From positions 1-64,000 of the forward strand of contig JADGJA010000030.1 of the NCBI GenBank assembly GCA_027596035.1: a stretch of DNA of 64,000 nt. Direction: 5' to 3'. Within the stretch, counting starts at the first letter, position 1. Each line of letters begins with the position of its first letter. This document shows positions 12,175-23,902 of the stretch, in pieces. Position numbers and translations under genes: made by a program. Source of the DNA: Thoreauomyces humboldtii. Its lineage: Eukaryota; Chytridiomycota; Chytridiomycetes; Spizellomycetales; Powellomycetaceae. The notes below the pieces were generated by a model, which worked only from the letters and a program-made list of their open reading frames with translations, made no database searches and was not told the DNA's origin.

Positions 12175-15100
12175 TCAATTCGTAGATTGGCTGCCCCGAG
12201 ACGACACCCCGACTTGCGCAAAGAACTCCTCCTTCCCAGCGGGCCTCAGAACCGTTGTGGTAAAATCATTGGATCCTACGAGCCCGAGTTTGGGAACCTG
12301 CCCTTCGGTGCTGCCGAACCTAACAGGTCTCTGGACCCCGCCGGGGCCGGTCGACTCCAGGCTGCCGTGTTTGCTGAGGTAGAAGATATTGCAGAGCACG
12401 TCGTACATGATCCAGGGGAAGCTGTAGAACCTTCCACTCATGTCCCAGTCGATTAAGTAGTACTCGCGATCCTGGCCCTCCAGATGATCGGTCCGACGGC
12501 GAACTGCCTGCTGCTCCTCAGTAGAGCGCGGAGCAGGCTGGGAGGGGGACAGATCGTAAGCAGCCATGTACCACGCCGAAGCTTTTCGCTTGATCTGATC
12601 GTGAAGAGGAGTGGTCAACGCAACCGTAGTGTTGCGCTTGCGAAAGCTTTCGATTGCTGGTTCCTCGAAAATGTGTGTGGTCCAGAAAAGCTCTCGAAAC
12701 TGCGTGTTGATGATGTGAACGGATTGCATGACCTGCTCTTTGAGTTCCATGGGGCGTTTCTTGATGTTCAGATCATCAAGCTTGAACATGTAGCCGGAAA
12801 CGAGCTCAAACTCAGATCTGCGCGGAGTTGGGGTTAGCAGGAAAAGACTCTGCATCGCTCCTTCGAACTAACAACTTTGCTCACCCGATATCGTATTGAT
12901 TCATGAGTGCCGAGATCTGCCGATCGTAAGCCTCCTTTGTAAGCCGTGCATCGTGCAAGTACTCTTCATATCCTTCAACAATAAGCTCTGGCAGCGGCTT
13001 GAAGTCTTTGACAAGCTCTAAGCCTGTGCTGACGCTGCGGTAGATGTGGCCAATCGCCTTGGTGCTCTCGTAAGTCCTATAATTGCGAGGCTTCTCCATA
13101 AAGTCAGGCCATTCTGAAGGAGTGAGGTCTGAAGGCATAATTGCCGGAACGCCCTATAAACGAAGGAAAGATTATTTGTGTGAGGCCTCACCGAAAAGCA
13201 CGCAAAGAAATAGAAGGCCAATAGAGGAAACGGCCAATTGAACGGTGAACCCGAACCTTCTTTGCGAAATCCACGGCGTCGGAATGAAGTTCCGCAAGCT
13301 TGATTGCATTTCTGTTCCTCGCGCCTTGAGACGAGATATCGGCCCAAGCTTTCCAAGCGTTATCGATTCGGCCGAGGTTGTCATTTTTCAGAAAGTTAAT
13401 GAAATGTCTACCAGTACTAAAGGGAGGGGAGCTCCCAGAGTCAGTCACTCACGCCACTAAGCAAAATGGGTAAACTTACTTCTTCACCATGGCAGTTGCT
13501 CCTTCGTCCCGAAAAGCTGTAGCGCCGGTTACATATTTCATGGGTTGATCGGTCACCTTGGGAATCAGCCTCTCATCCCAGCACACAAAAAAAGTATCTC
13601 CATCAAGATCTCCCCCGGCAAGCATGTTCGGGAGGGGTCGTTCGCCATGCTGTGAGAACACCACCACGTCCTCGAGATGTTTTAACTGTAGCAAGCCTAC
13701 GATCAATCATCCAACAAGTTCAGAGATGGGAGAGCCGAGCTACCTCCTTGATATCAACGCATTCGGCAATTTGCACGTCCCCCGGATGCAGGCAAGGGGA
13801 GCGACAGACAATAACGGGGCCCTTTCGAAAGGGGTAGATTGCGGAATGGGTTAGCGCGCCTGCAACCCACATTTTTGGTCGTATTTTTTTCGTCACCAGA
13901 ATTCTTACCTCATGAACGCGCGTTTGGAGTGTCAAGGGGTCTGTATACTGAACATAAAGCTTCCCCTCCAGAAGGGCGCCTGTCTCATCCATGACACCGA
14001 GCAGGGTGCACGATTTTTTTACGTGGATCTTGGCACGCCGCTTAAGATCTCTCAGTTGAAGAGCACGGAAAAGTTTGAGCTGATTGATGAGGAAAGGCTC
14101 CCTGGCGTCAAAGAAGCCCGCTTTAACAAGCTGCATGAGAGTATGCGAAATGCCCAGTTCGTCTTGGTTCTCCGCCAGAACTCGCATCGCTTCTGTCGGT
14201 TCCTGCATAGCTTGATCGAGTTGCTTAATGCATTCATCACGCAGCTCGAGGAAAACCTGACGGCGACAGGAAGAGGTTAATTATGAAACGGAAAGAGCTT
14301 TGTTGATGTCGGAAATGTAGGATTTCCACGTACTTCTTTTCTGATTCCCAACGTCTCCAAAAGGATGATGTACTGGTGGTTCAGGTAGCCCGGGGAGTAG
14401 AAAGAAGTTCGGCAAATCTCGAGTGCGTGGTGTGAGGACTCGAATCTGGAAAAGTCCACGACTTTCGGGTCAGTACCTGCAAAGCTAGAAAGCACGGTTT
14501 CATGTGGTATCGGATATACTTCATTTGACTCTTTCTGATATGCACCTCATTCTTGGGTATTGTGTTGCTCAAAACTAAGACTAGGGAACAGATATACGTG
14601 TAAATTTTCTGACAGAGTTTTCATTTGACGACTGTGATGAACAACTAAACACAGACCTCCTTTTGAGCCACCAAGTCGAAACTGCAAGGCGGCGGGACAG
14701 CGAGGCCGAATCCTCTGATGTTTCTGAAGGTTCGCGAACTGGTTCTTTGCAATATTTCTTCCCAAGAGGCCGACGCCGTCGCTAAAGACGAAACCATTCC
14801 TTTCGATGTCCGCGATTTCTCTAACGTTGTCCTCTGAGAGCTTGCCTGTTACCGTCGTGGAACTGAAGCACTGAGCGATGCTGTTGAATCGGCCAATTGT
14901 CAGATGCCAATCAGGTCCATAAGTCCCATTCTTTAGCTTACGGCAGTCCTTACCGAGCGCCCAGGGTAGCCGGGTTAGTAATTGTAGAGAAATCGCCCAA
15001 GGTGTCGAGCATGGCTGTTGTACTGGTGAACCCCTTGTCGAAAGGGGATACGAACCAGCACCCGGAGTTTTTCATTGAGCTGACAAACGTAAAGATCAGG

Positions 15101-16979
15101 GGCCCAAGATCGCTCAGAAAAAGCTTCTACTTTATTTACCAACCTGTTTGAGTAGTGCAAGAAGTTGAACCATTGCCCTGCAACATTGACGCCGGCATGG
15201 AATATAGCCTCGATACGGTTGAAGAGTAGTTCTGTCCCTCTTGCTGAGCTGAGCCGTTGAAGGTCGTCCTCGGCGAATGTAACGCGCATGAAGTTGTCGT
15301 GTTCATCTCTATGGATACGGAGGACGCGGTTGATGAGCTCAAGTTGCGGCCCTTGATAGTATATCTTCGTGGGAGTAATGACAATCTGCACAAAACCACA
15401 AGTAAGTGGGGCTTCTAATGGTAGTGCTAGCTTCGCCTCCAGTGGACCTTTCGGATGAGCCGCTGATTATAGTTCAGCTTGTCGTTCGTAATAATCTTGA
15501 GATTGTAGTGGGAACAATGAGGACATGTTATCAATGGAAGCTTGGAACCTGTAGCTTACCTTGTTTCGGATAGCCGCCGTATTCTCCAGCTGCTTTCGTA
15601 AACTGTCTTTTGGCTTCCATAAGTGCAGTTTTGGCTTCATCATCTGCTCCAAAGCGCCTTCGGCAATTGCAGGAGAAGCATCTACAAGGATTTGAATGAA
15701 CTCATCATCCACATTGAACTCAGAAACGATATTGTAGGACAGCAAGCCAAGCAGCTTGAATTTAACGTTGCTGGGCGCCAAGAGATGATGAGTGATGAGA
15801 CCTTTTGCGCAACTTCCTAATGGACTTACAATGGGAGAGGGGCTGCGTGAACATCGTACGGCTTGGGAACTTCGACTTGGGGCACAAATCTGATGTCCAT
15901 GTAACAATCGAGGTTCACGACAAGTCCATACTCGGAAAGCTTGCTCAATACGCTGAGGAACTTCCTCTCCTCAAGAGTATTCTGGTCTTTGTGGCGCTCA
16001 AAGCTCACGGTGTAATGATGGTCCATGAACCGGCCAGAGTCTGGCATATCGGCAACGTATCGGCGCTGATCAACCATGCCGTTGGCAAAAAAGACATCAG
16101 CAGGGAGCTGCTTTCCTGCAATGTGAGAGGCGGCTAGACGATCCCAGCGTGGACGCTTTGTATAAAATAGCGCTTCACTTTGCTCATGGAATGCTTTCGG
16201 CGGGAGGCTAAGTGACACGGCAATGTGATACGTGCAGGTTGAACCCGAGACGCGCCGGTCGATTCTTAAGAAGTCTCTGACACTTTACCGAGAGAAATGA
16301 GAGCCTGCAACGGATACAACAGACCCCTAAGGATGAACTAACATGGCACAATCACTTACTTTTTGAACCTGTAAACGAGCTTGAAGAGATGTCCTCGACG
16401 AGAGAATTCAACCTTCATCTCTTGATAGTTGAAGTAGTCTACGGAAAGCTTAACGTCGTGCGTGCATTCCCATTGCTCGTAGAATACGTCCTGCTCGACA
16501 AACGCTCCCAAAGCAATGCGATCCATGGTAATCTCATCCTCGTTAAGGGCAGGTCGGACAAGCTTGGCTGACTGTCGAAGACTATCCATGCGAATATTGT
16601 CGAGGTGGCAGAGGACTTTGGTGTTTCGAAATGACACGTATCTTCGTTTTCCGTTGACCATATCGTTTTTGAAGGCAGAGACTGGGTCCTCGATCTCGAC
16701 CTCAGCGTTTCCCGTAGGTTGTTGGCCATTGATGAGACGAACCTTGACCTTGACAACAGTTCCATATGATGCAAATGCCTTTGCCACCTCGTCGGCAGTT
16801 ACGTCTTCAGTCGGCAGGTTCCTGACGAAAAGCTTGAGGGAATCCGGCTCGGAACCTTTGATGAATAGCACCGGTGAACTGGAGCCCACGGCCGATGCCC
16901 GGTCCGTCCCATTGCTGACGTTGCTCATGCTGCTGTTGAAGCGGAACGGCGTGGGTTGTCTACGCCCTCTGGCATCCAT
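12175..16979 (-). CDS. RNA-dependent RNA polymerase (RDR/QDE-1 family)
   Basis: A multi-exon gene copies RNA into dsRNA for silencing. The N-terminal exon (about 16350-16979) holds an RRM-like segment (LFVRNLPTEDV). It is followed by the RDR core: ITPTKIYYQGPQLELINRVLR near 15390 (a family hallmark), CWFVSPFDKGFTS and LGDFSTITNPA near 15000-15100, QCFSSTTVTGK, then GRNIAKNQFANL. Next come HALEICRTSFYSPGYLNHQ and AKIHVKKSCTLLGVMDETG. The catalytic loop GGDLDGDTFFVCWDE at about 13570-13620 contains the DxDGD metal-binding motif. A C-terminal region runs to the stop at 12175. I joined several introns (for example the one ending CTTTCTAG just before FAGTDPK) and all keep frame. Active-site residues are intact, so this is probably functional. 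The start is the first ATG with an in-frame upstream stop. Gene identity is firm; some internal exon edges are approximate. Confidence 0.93.
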
Positions 16980-17664
16980 AACCACACCTCAAACTTTTGA
17001 AAGTGAGACAACGAGCTGTCAAACATGGGAGATCGCACGAACGAAATTGGAATCGAACCATGAAAGTTAAAGGCCGGGTCTGCTGGAAAAGACAACATAC
17101 CCTATTCGTGATGCTGGTTGCGATGAAGATTGTAAAGCGGAGCCGGTGGCTTAGACGCCACGGGCGACTGTGAAGAGGTCAAAAGTAATGTCGGAAGGGC
17201 CGAGTGTGTGGTCGTCAAACAGCCTTCTTTGAGTTGTGAGGAACTGTAGGAGAGGATGACAAAACGTTGAGCCGAAAGATCTGAGCGGGGGTCTGTTCCT
17301 TCAGGAAAGCGGTGTTGAAGAGATGGGGAGGATTTACTGTGCAGCTCGAGCGAACCTCTGGAAAGACTTGAGGCGGGAGGCATGCAGAGGGAGACCGTGG
17401 ACCGTGGGAGAGGTAGGCGCCCCCAGTTTTGTTCGACACCCCGTCTTTGCGCTGCCAGCGAGTGCACATCCGGCGTACCTATGCAGAATGGTCCACCAGG
17501 AGTCTTACAGTCAAAGATACTGGATAGCTTGTCCCCTTCCGGCAAGAAGCCCTCATCTGAAAGCCTTCCGAATGGGCCGAGCTCAATCGAAGCCACGGCG
17601 TTCGTGCTTCTCACCAACTTTAGCCTTTTGGACGTGGAGCTCTCGCAGTGCACGCTCGCTCAAG

Positions 17665-17803
17665 CCTCTTGGACCAATGAAGACCCGTGTCAAACCTCTT
17701 TTGCCCATCCATCGTTGGCCTCTCATTGAGCCTCGTTTGCCTTTCCGTTCTGAAACCTTGTGAATCTTCACTTGCCCGTCTTTGGTCCTCATTGGTCCAA
17801 AGG
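17665..17803. repeat. Imperfect inverted repeat of a tRNA-Glu 5' fragment
   Basis: The stretch at 17665-17685 (around TTGGACCAATGA) is nearly the reverse complement of 17784-17803, the 5' end of the decayed tRNA-Glu copy. They differ by one mismatch and one indel over about 20 nt, with a spacer near 100 nt. The same sequence is the 5' end of the intact tRNA-Glu at 11442. Confidence 0.55.
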
Positions 17804-17857
17804 TTAGGGTCTGCCGCTCTCACCGGCATGGCCAGGGTTCGATATTTTGATGGGGAA
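17786..17857 (+). pseudogene. Decayed tRNA-Glu (CTC) copy
   Basis: The 72-nt outline matches the intact tRNA-Glu at 11371-11442, with the same acceptor and anticodon arms and anticodon CTC. The D loop is altered (AAAGG in place of GTGG). The 3' half of the T arm reads ATATTTTG instead of ATTCCCTG. This turns three pairs of the T stem into G-U and destroys the end of the Pol III B box. I infer a pseudogene or tRNA-derived relic. A T-rich stretch follows directly. Confidence 0.75.
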
Positions 17858-18210
17858 TTCTTCTTTTGCGAAAGCGCCGTTGCGGGTTTCCACATGGCGA
17901 CGGGCGAGTCCGGGTGGAGGGGGTTGCCTATCCGGGGTTCGTGCGAATAGGGTGCTCCATAGCTTTTGCAATTGCGAGAAGAGCGATGCAAGCTCCACTA
18001 CTTGTAATCGTGGTTTCTGCCGTTAGGGGCGATCGTCAGGAGGCATGGGCATGGCTGGGCTGTGGGAAGGTTTTGAAAAGGCACGGGTACCACGTTCACC
18101 CCCCCTCTCCAGCCGCGATGATTCTGAGCAACAAAGGTTGTATTTGAATTATCACAGCACCACCATGAATACAAGGAGAAGGGCAAGGGACTCCGGCCCG
18201 CAGAAGCGCT

Positions 18211-19292
18211 CTACTTGAGAGGAACGAAACTACATTTGAAACAAAACACACAATAAGTCGGCGACGCAGGAACAAAATAGTAACAAAGAAGGCTAAACAT
18301 ACCGGGAGCTGTGGGTAGCACCGATTCCGGGACGTCCGTGCTTGACAGGCTTGTAGGTGATGGAGAACTCGCCGAGGTAGTGACCGATCATCTCGGGCTT
18401 GATTTCGACCTGGTTGAAGGTCTTTCCGTTGTAGACGCCGATAACGGAGCCGATCATCTCGGGAACGATGATCATGTCACGGAGGTGGGTCTTGACGGTG
18501 TCGGGCTTTTCGCCGGGGACGGCCTCCTTCTTTGCCTTGCGGAGCTTCTTGATGAGACCCATGGGCTTACGCTTGAGGCCACGCTGGAATCGTCTGCGCG
18601 CACGAGCGTGGACGATGTCCATGAGCTGCTCGCTGGACAGGTCCAGGAGCTGGTCGAGGTCAATCCCGCGGAAGGTGAACTTGCGGAAAGTCCTCTTCTT
18701 CTTGATCTCGTGCGCGGACTCTTGGTCGAATTCGTCAGCCTGCACACGAGACACTGACGTTAGTCCCATGCCGATAGGATATCGAAGCGGACAGGCGAGG
18801 TTCCATGCACAGTCCAAGCCGTGCTACCCGCAAGCGTGAACTCTCGCTCCGTCTCCCCTGCACTCTTCCGTCACAAGACGCTCTTTCTATCCCAAGCTAT
18901 CCTCTTCGTCAGTGCTGATATGTCGATGGTGCTCAGGAGAGTAGCTGCGCTAAGAAATGCCGATTCTGGTCCCCGGCCAAGTTGCGGAAGAGTTGCTCCA
19001 GCATCTCGGCTCGGTTCGCGAAGCTGAGGTTGTAAGCGTTGCCCGAATGGCGATTCGTCCACGATTATTCCGCTGAATATTCCTCCGCAAAAGTGGTAAT
19101 CGCGCCCAGTTTGGAGGTGTTCGGCGAGGATGCGTTGTTCCGACATGAAGGTGAATTGGGTAATGGTCGACTTGGCATCCACGCTCCGTCCATCCATCCA
19201 TCCAGCCAGGCGTATTTCTCGTATCATCCCAGACGGAGACTCCTTCGGCGTTCGGGCATAGGTCGTGTCCTCATTCCGTTTGTGCTCACCAT
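18211..19292 (-). CDS. RPS15: 40S ribosomal protein S15 (uS19)
   Basis: This small-subunit protein sits in the ribosome head near the decoding and inter-subunit region. The main exon 18303-18739 encodes [56 protein letters not shown] and [12 protein letters not shown], all highly conserved. An apparent stop right after SSRYV is intronic. A 73-nt intron (donor GTATGT, acceptor TGTAG) joins a last exon at 18211-18229 encoding the conserved tail RFVPLK. At the 5' end, exon 2 begins at codon 2 (ADEF) after a CTAAC branch and CAG acceptor. The best first exon is ATG alone at 19290-19292, followed by donor GTGAGC, which leaves a 550-nt intron 1. The spliced protein is 152 aa, normal for the family. 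The main exon and the C-terminal exon are firm; exon 1 is inferred. Confidence 0.93.
19158..19204 (-). promoter_or_regulatory. Intron-1 element of RPS15: GGAT repeat plus CATTACCC
   Basis: In sense orientation, starting 88 nt after the proposed RPS15 ATG, the first intron has GGATGGATGGATGG (19190-19204). CATTACCC follows 25 nt later (19158-19165). RPS25 has the same pair in the same order (39595-39668). Function unknown; the shared position suggests an intronic control element. Confidence 0.45.
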
Positions 19293-20060
19293 TGTTGCAG
19301 ATATGTCTAGCGGTACAATGCGAAAGGGAGAGAGGCCGGATGGATGTGCTATGCCTGTGGTTCTGCAGGGGGGCTGCCCGGGGGAGCTCGCCGTGAGGAG
19401 GTGTGGCTATGCATGTCCATCTAACTTTGGTTGCTGCTGATGTCCGCCAGCACGAACACTCCACTGTCGCCCTTCCAAATCGATTCAGGCAAGCACCATC
19501 ATGTTCAAACCCAAATTAAAGCATTCGGATGGCAAATCAACGTGACCAAGACTGCGAACTCGACGTTGCGTGGAAACAATATTTCTGACGATATCTTAGA
19601 CAGTGACAAAGGACTACTCACCCGCCATTCGTCCGAGGTGAAACCTTGGTCTACTGCCAATGGTATACAGATGCGCAGGTAGTCACATCATATATCGATT
19701 CGATGGGTTTCCCGACGTCGTGTTTGAGCTGGAGTTGAGAGAGTCCGTAAAGGAGCAGCTATTCCTGGTCTCCCGATTTGGATTCTCATTCGCATTGCTT
19801 CGTAAACCGCGATCTGCAAGTCAAGTGGCGAAAGGTCGCAATTCAATGCTGCGCACCTCTACTCCTCCACGGCCTCTCCTACCCAATCGCTCGATGCTCA
19901 AGAATTTCTACTCGTCCGGCTGCCACACAATAATAGTATGCTGGGAGCAGAGGTGTAATTGTGAGGTATGTACATGAAAACAATAAATGTGAAAAGAAGG
20001 AGAGACAGCGAGGACATAGAAAGAAACAAAAAGAAGGTATGACCGACAGGCCTAACAGAA

Positions 20061-22841
20061 TCAGGAAGAATCACAAACAGGGCTACGGGTCTTGGGTATC
20101 TGAAATAGAAAAGATGAGAAATTAAAAAGAGGGGAAAGCTCGGTCGCCTCACCTTGCTCAGCAACTCTATTTCCTCCCTTAATCGCTTGTTACCCAATCT
20201 GAGCCGATTGACCTCGTATTGTACAGACCGATCGCTTTCTCCGTTCGCGGCATCGAACACTCCGTCCCCATCCGTAGCTCCGCTGTCTTCAAGCAACCCA
20301 ACGTCGCCCTCTCCCCAAATCTCCCCACCGATCTTCCATCTCCCAAGCAGTGCAACTCTCAGGAAAAGGAAGCCAGCGTGGAGTCCGCCTCCGGGATGGG
20401 CTTCTACGCTGGCACCTACGAATCTGCCCCCGCACTCGACGCTGCATTTTACAATAGCCACCTCGTCGCCGGCATGACGGGTGGCTGAGAAGAGTCGACG
20501 CGCAACGCGGGCTCGGTCGCCTTCGTATACAAAGTCGAGGAAGGAGCGACCGTGGAGGGAGGCGACCGAGGCGAGAGTACCGAAGACAGGTGATGCGTTG
20601 CGGGACACATGCAAAAGCAGACCCGACGTGGTAACGCGGGCCCAGAGGTCTCGTGCGGAAGGGTTAAGTGTCGTTGGGATAAGTACGCTCTAACAAAGTG
20701 ATAATGAATGAGATATGGGATCAGAGTGTTTCGCCGATTTGAAAGACCGTTAATACCTGTTTCAGATCCCCGACGACCCTTTCCCTGCCCGTAAGAACCA
20801 CGCACCGCGTCTTCTTTCTGTTGTTCATCTCAAAACGATGGCCTGAGGCTTCAATATAAAGATAGCGTCCATCACGATTTCCCGTGCGAAATCGGTATGC
20901 CGCATCAACAGGTCCTGCGGTAGCGGTCTTCAACTCCCGCATAAGGCCAACAGTATCCGCAGGATGGGAAAACTCGGTGATGAGCCGTCCTACAAGGTCC
21001 GTCGGTTTCCAATTAAGAAGACTGGTACAGGCCGCTGAAGCGAATAGGATAATGCCCCGCGAGGATAGGATGTGCACAAAGTCGGGTGACGATGCAATGA
21101 GGTCACGAGGTGTGGGAACCGGAGGCAATGGGTCGTCAACCGTGAACGTTGGTGCCACAAATCCCGACGGCGAGGAAGCCGATGAGGACACAGCTTGATT
21201 GCGCATCGTACCGTCACTCGATGCTCCGGAACTGTTAGCGCCCGAGGAATCCGCGGTGATGCGTTGCGCTTGAAGTGGACGATGTGGCGGTTGATTTTGA
21301 GCTTTCCAATCAAAACCCAATGGCGAGCTGGTCATAAGTGCGGACAAGCCCTGATACGCATCATGGTCGTCGCGAGACTTCTTTAATTCGGTGTTCAGGG
21401 AATCCGAGGTCGACAATTCCGTCACGGTTGAAGTCGGCCTCTCCTCGGAATTCATTGCGAAGGTGTTGTCTTCAATAGTCCGCAGAATAGAGCCAGCTTG
21501 TAGCATTAAGTCAATCTGAAAGCCCACAAAGTAAAGTGGCTGTCCAGCCTCAGTGGTAATCGGAATGATGGTAATGAGATTTACAAATGCCTGAAAAACA
21601 GAACGGTCTGAGTCAAACGATCCCATAAAGATACATGAGGTCATCGCTATATCTTACCTCGCCGCCTTTTCGATAATTGACGTTAACGAACTGACACTCC
21701 TTCCGGTTGTCGACGCTCGTTTTCAATTGGAACACAACGTTGTTGTCAACATGTTGCCTTAAGGTCCCTCGTTGCACGAAACCGTCGGGTGCTATTGCCG
21801 TGACCGTGTTAGGATCTGAAGCAAAATGACAACATGCAGAAACTCACTCACATTGAAGAAACCGACAGTTCCTTCCAACGATCTCTTTTGCAGGATAGCC
21901 AGTGAGGCTTTCGAACGTTTCGCTAGCATAAATAATTGGATAGTCGGACTGCGTTGCCGAAGTAACGATAAAGCTGGAACTCAGGTCGATCGGACCCAGG
22001 TGAATGGTAGGATGAGGACGAGATGCGACTTTGCCCAAGACACTCATCAAGTCGAACCCCGTCCCGCTGTAAATCCCATAATATGGCGAGAGGCCGACTG
22101 GAGTACCTAGTGATCAGATGTTTCGGTTGCTTGATAAGCACACAAGGACAATCGCGCCAGCGTAGTCCCAAAAGCGTACCCTTGCCGCTGTCACCATTGC
22201 TAGAACCAAATCCATCCTCAGTTAGGGCAGAGTCTAAAGATGTCTGCGGCGTGGACGAGGACGAGAAAGTAGTCTCGGGAACGTAGTCAACGTTTCTGTT
22301 GCGACGGCGGGTGAGAATGCTGGAACTAAAGATGCCGCTGAAGAAGTTGAAGGGTATTAGCTCAAGGGAAGCGCCTCGAGCTCTATCATGGTTGACCGGT
22401 GCAAACGTACAGGGGGCCGAAGGAAGGTTGTTGGACGGGAGACGACCCCATCGAGCGCCGCGAAAAGGCGGAGCGCCGGAAGGGAGGAGAGTTGAAAGAG
22501 CACCTCGTGGACTAAGCGTTTGAAGAGGTCCAGCAGGGTGCTTGTGCCGTGATGCGGGAGGTTCTCTCCTATGCTCTCTGCAATTGCAGTCTGTATATTG
22601 CAGGTATATTGCAGGTACTGTATGTATGGTACTTTTGGCAAAAGTAATTCCAAAGCATAAGGAACTTCAGCGTCATCCAAATTTCAACCTCGACAAAGGG
22701 TGAAAACAAGGGCGGCGACTGGGACATACATCCCCATCTGCTCCTCGCAGACTTACTTCCCGTGAAGGAGGACGTCATTATTCCGTGCAATATTAGCAGA
22801 ATCGCCGGACTGCTGACAGGATCGCTCGTCTGTGCTATCAT
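20061..22841 (-). CDS. wc-1: White collar-1 blue-light photoreceptor (LOV-PAS-PAS), no GATA finger
   Basis: Seven exons (22757-22841, 22180-22590, 21852-22106, 21658-21815, 20757-21590, 20153-20689, 20061-20099) join in frame to 772 aa. The LOV domain begins at GIYSGTGFDLMSVLGKVASR and contains GRNCRFLQ (residues 243-250), whose cysteine forms the flavin adduct. It also has the WC-1-type loop insert and NYRKGGE. A second PAS (about 465-570, DFVHILSSRGIILFASAAC) and a third PAS-like region (about 582-690) follow, then a short coil (NRLRLGNKRLREEIELL). Known WC-1 proteins act with WC-2 as a light-responsive transcription complex. Here the protein ends 13 codons after the coil, and I see no GATA zinc finger (CxxC-x17-CxxC) downstream. 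The same lack is known in basidiomycete WC-1 proteins. The N-terminus is proline/basic-rich. Confidence 0.93.
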
Positions 22842-23902
22842 AGATTACCTTCGTTGAAATGGTGTGAAGCAGTGGACCTGCTTCTCTTTCTGCTTCGTGC
22901 TCGCCATCGCGGAACAAGTCCAACTCTATCCTATCCCACTTGTTTAGTAAATGCCTGCTACCTGTAAGGTCTGCGCGAAGCCTTGAGCACCTCGCTGGCT
23001 AGAGAAGTTCGGTCCGCCCTGAATCGCACTTCCGGATTTGCACATGCCCTGATTTGCAACGCTCTTGGACCTGTTTAATTTGAAATCAAACAATTGCAAG
23101 TCGCTCCTTATTAAAACTCGCCCGAGCAATACCTGAAGGCTAGCGTACAGCAACCACTCAACTCTAGAATACAGGGAGGTTGAGGCCAATAGACGAGGTC
23201 GCGAAGCTCGAGTGGTTAGATTTGCAACCTGTATAATCCGGGACAAAGGCGGCAACATTGCCAGGTTTTTATGTTTGGTGTAGTCGCAAATGACTGTGGG
23301 AGACGGCTTTCTGTCTGTCCACTCGGTGAGGGGATAGTCCCTTGCCGTTTACTGCGCTTGCCTTTTGATGCGCAGGTACAAAACAATCAGGGAACGACTT
23401 TTAAGACCTGATCTCTTGCTTGAACTACAAAGAGGCTGGGGCATGCACGCATCAGATTTCCAACGACTTTAATGAGAATGCGGCATCTCTTATGTATCAA
23501 AGCCGAAACGATGGAGAGACGCAAAGCAAATTCACGCCACTACTACTGGTCCTGGTGGATCCCAGGAGCACCTCGACGTGCTCGAATCCATCCATGCGAC
23601 TAATAGAGCAACTTCAAGACTTCAAGACTACAACACCAGGACAAGGTTTACCAGGGGACTACTGGTCCTAGTGCAACTCACGCGCAGGAATCCAACCCTC
23701 CGAATAATAGAGTAACTCCAAGACGATGCAAGAGACGATACAAGACTATTTTTTTCTTTCCTTTCCGGGCTGCAGACTGATCTACCTCGCTAAAAACCCA
23801 AGTCCTATCTCGCCATGTCCTATCTCACTGTTACTATACGGATCCCGCCACGCCAATCGTCCAATATCCACCGGTCCGCCCATCCCACTGTGGCTTACGG
23901 TC
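22842..23902. other. Intergenic, upstream of WC-1
   Basis: About 1.06 kb lies between the WC-1 start and the end of the zinc-knuckle gene. I see no supported ORF. It contains a decayed tandem duplication at 23543-23722 and would hold the WC-1 promoter. Confidence 0.45.
23543..23722. repeat. Degenerate tandem duplication, about 115-bp period
   Basis: The blocks ACTACTGGTCCT, GAATCCA..CC and AATAGAG.AACT.CAAGAC occur in the same order at about 23543-23620 and again at 23658-23722, with substitutions and indels between copies. Confidence 0.5.

Larger units (their letters stand above)
16980..18210. other. Intergenic with tRNA relics
   Basis: About 1.2 kb lies between the polymerase start and the RPS15 3' end. 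It contains the decayed tRNA-Glu copy and a shorter inverted fragment (listed separately). A 183-codon ORF at 17102-17653 (-) is serine/proline-rich and low in complexity; I found no domain and no splicing support, so I do not call it a gene. The right part would hold any UTR of neighbouring genes. Confidence 0.45.

Noticed and set aside
17042..17064. B-box-like GGTTCGATTCC on the - strand near the polymerase start
   Set aside because: No acceptor, D or anticodon arm can be folded around it; chance match.
17102..17653. 183-codon ORF on the - strand beside the polymerase gene
   Set aside because: Ser/Pro-rich with no motif, no splice continuity into the polymerase and overlapping long frames on the other strand, so coding is unsupported.
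18311..18757. Open 148-codon frame on the + strand
   Set aside because: Antisense shadow of RPS15; acidic, low-complexity translation with no family resemblance.
18740..19289. Possible snoRNA inside the long RPS15 intron
   Set aside because: I could not find properly spaced C and D boxes or an H/ACA pair, so it is not called.
23184..23250. tRNA D-arm-like CTCGAGTGGTTAGAT
   Set aside because: No matching anticodon or T arm and no acceptor pairing downstream.
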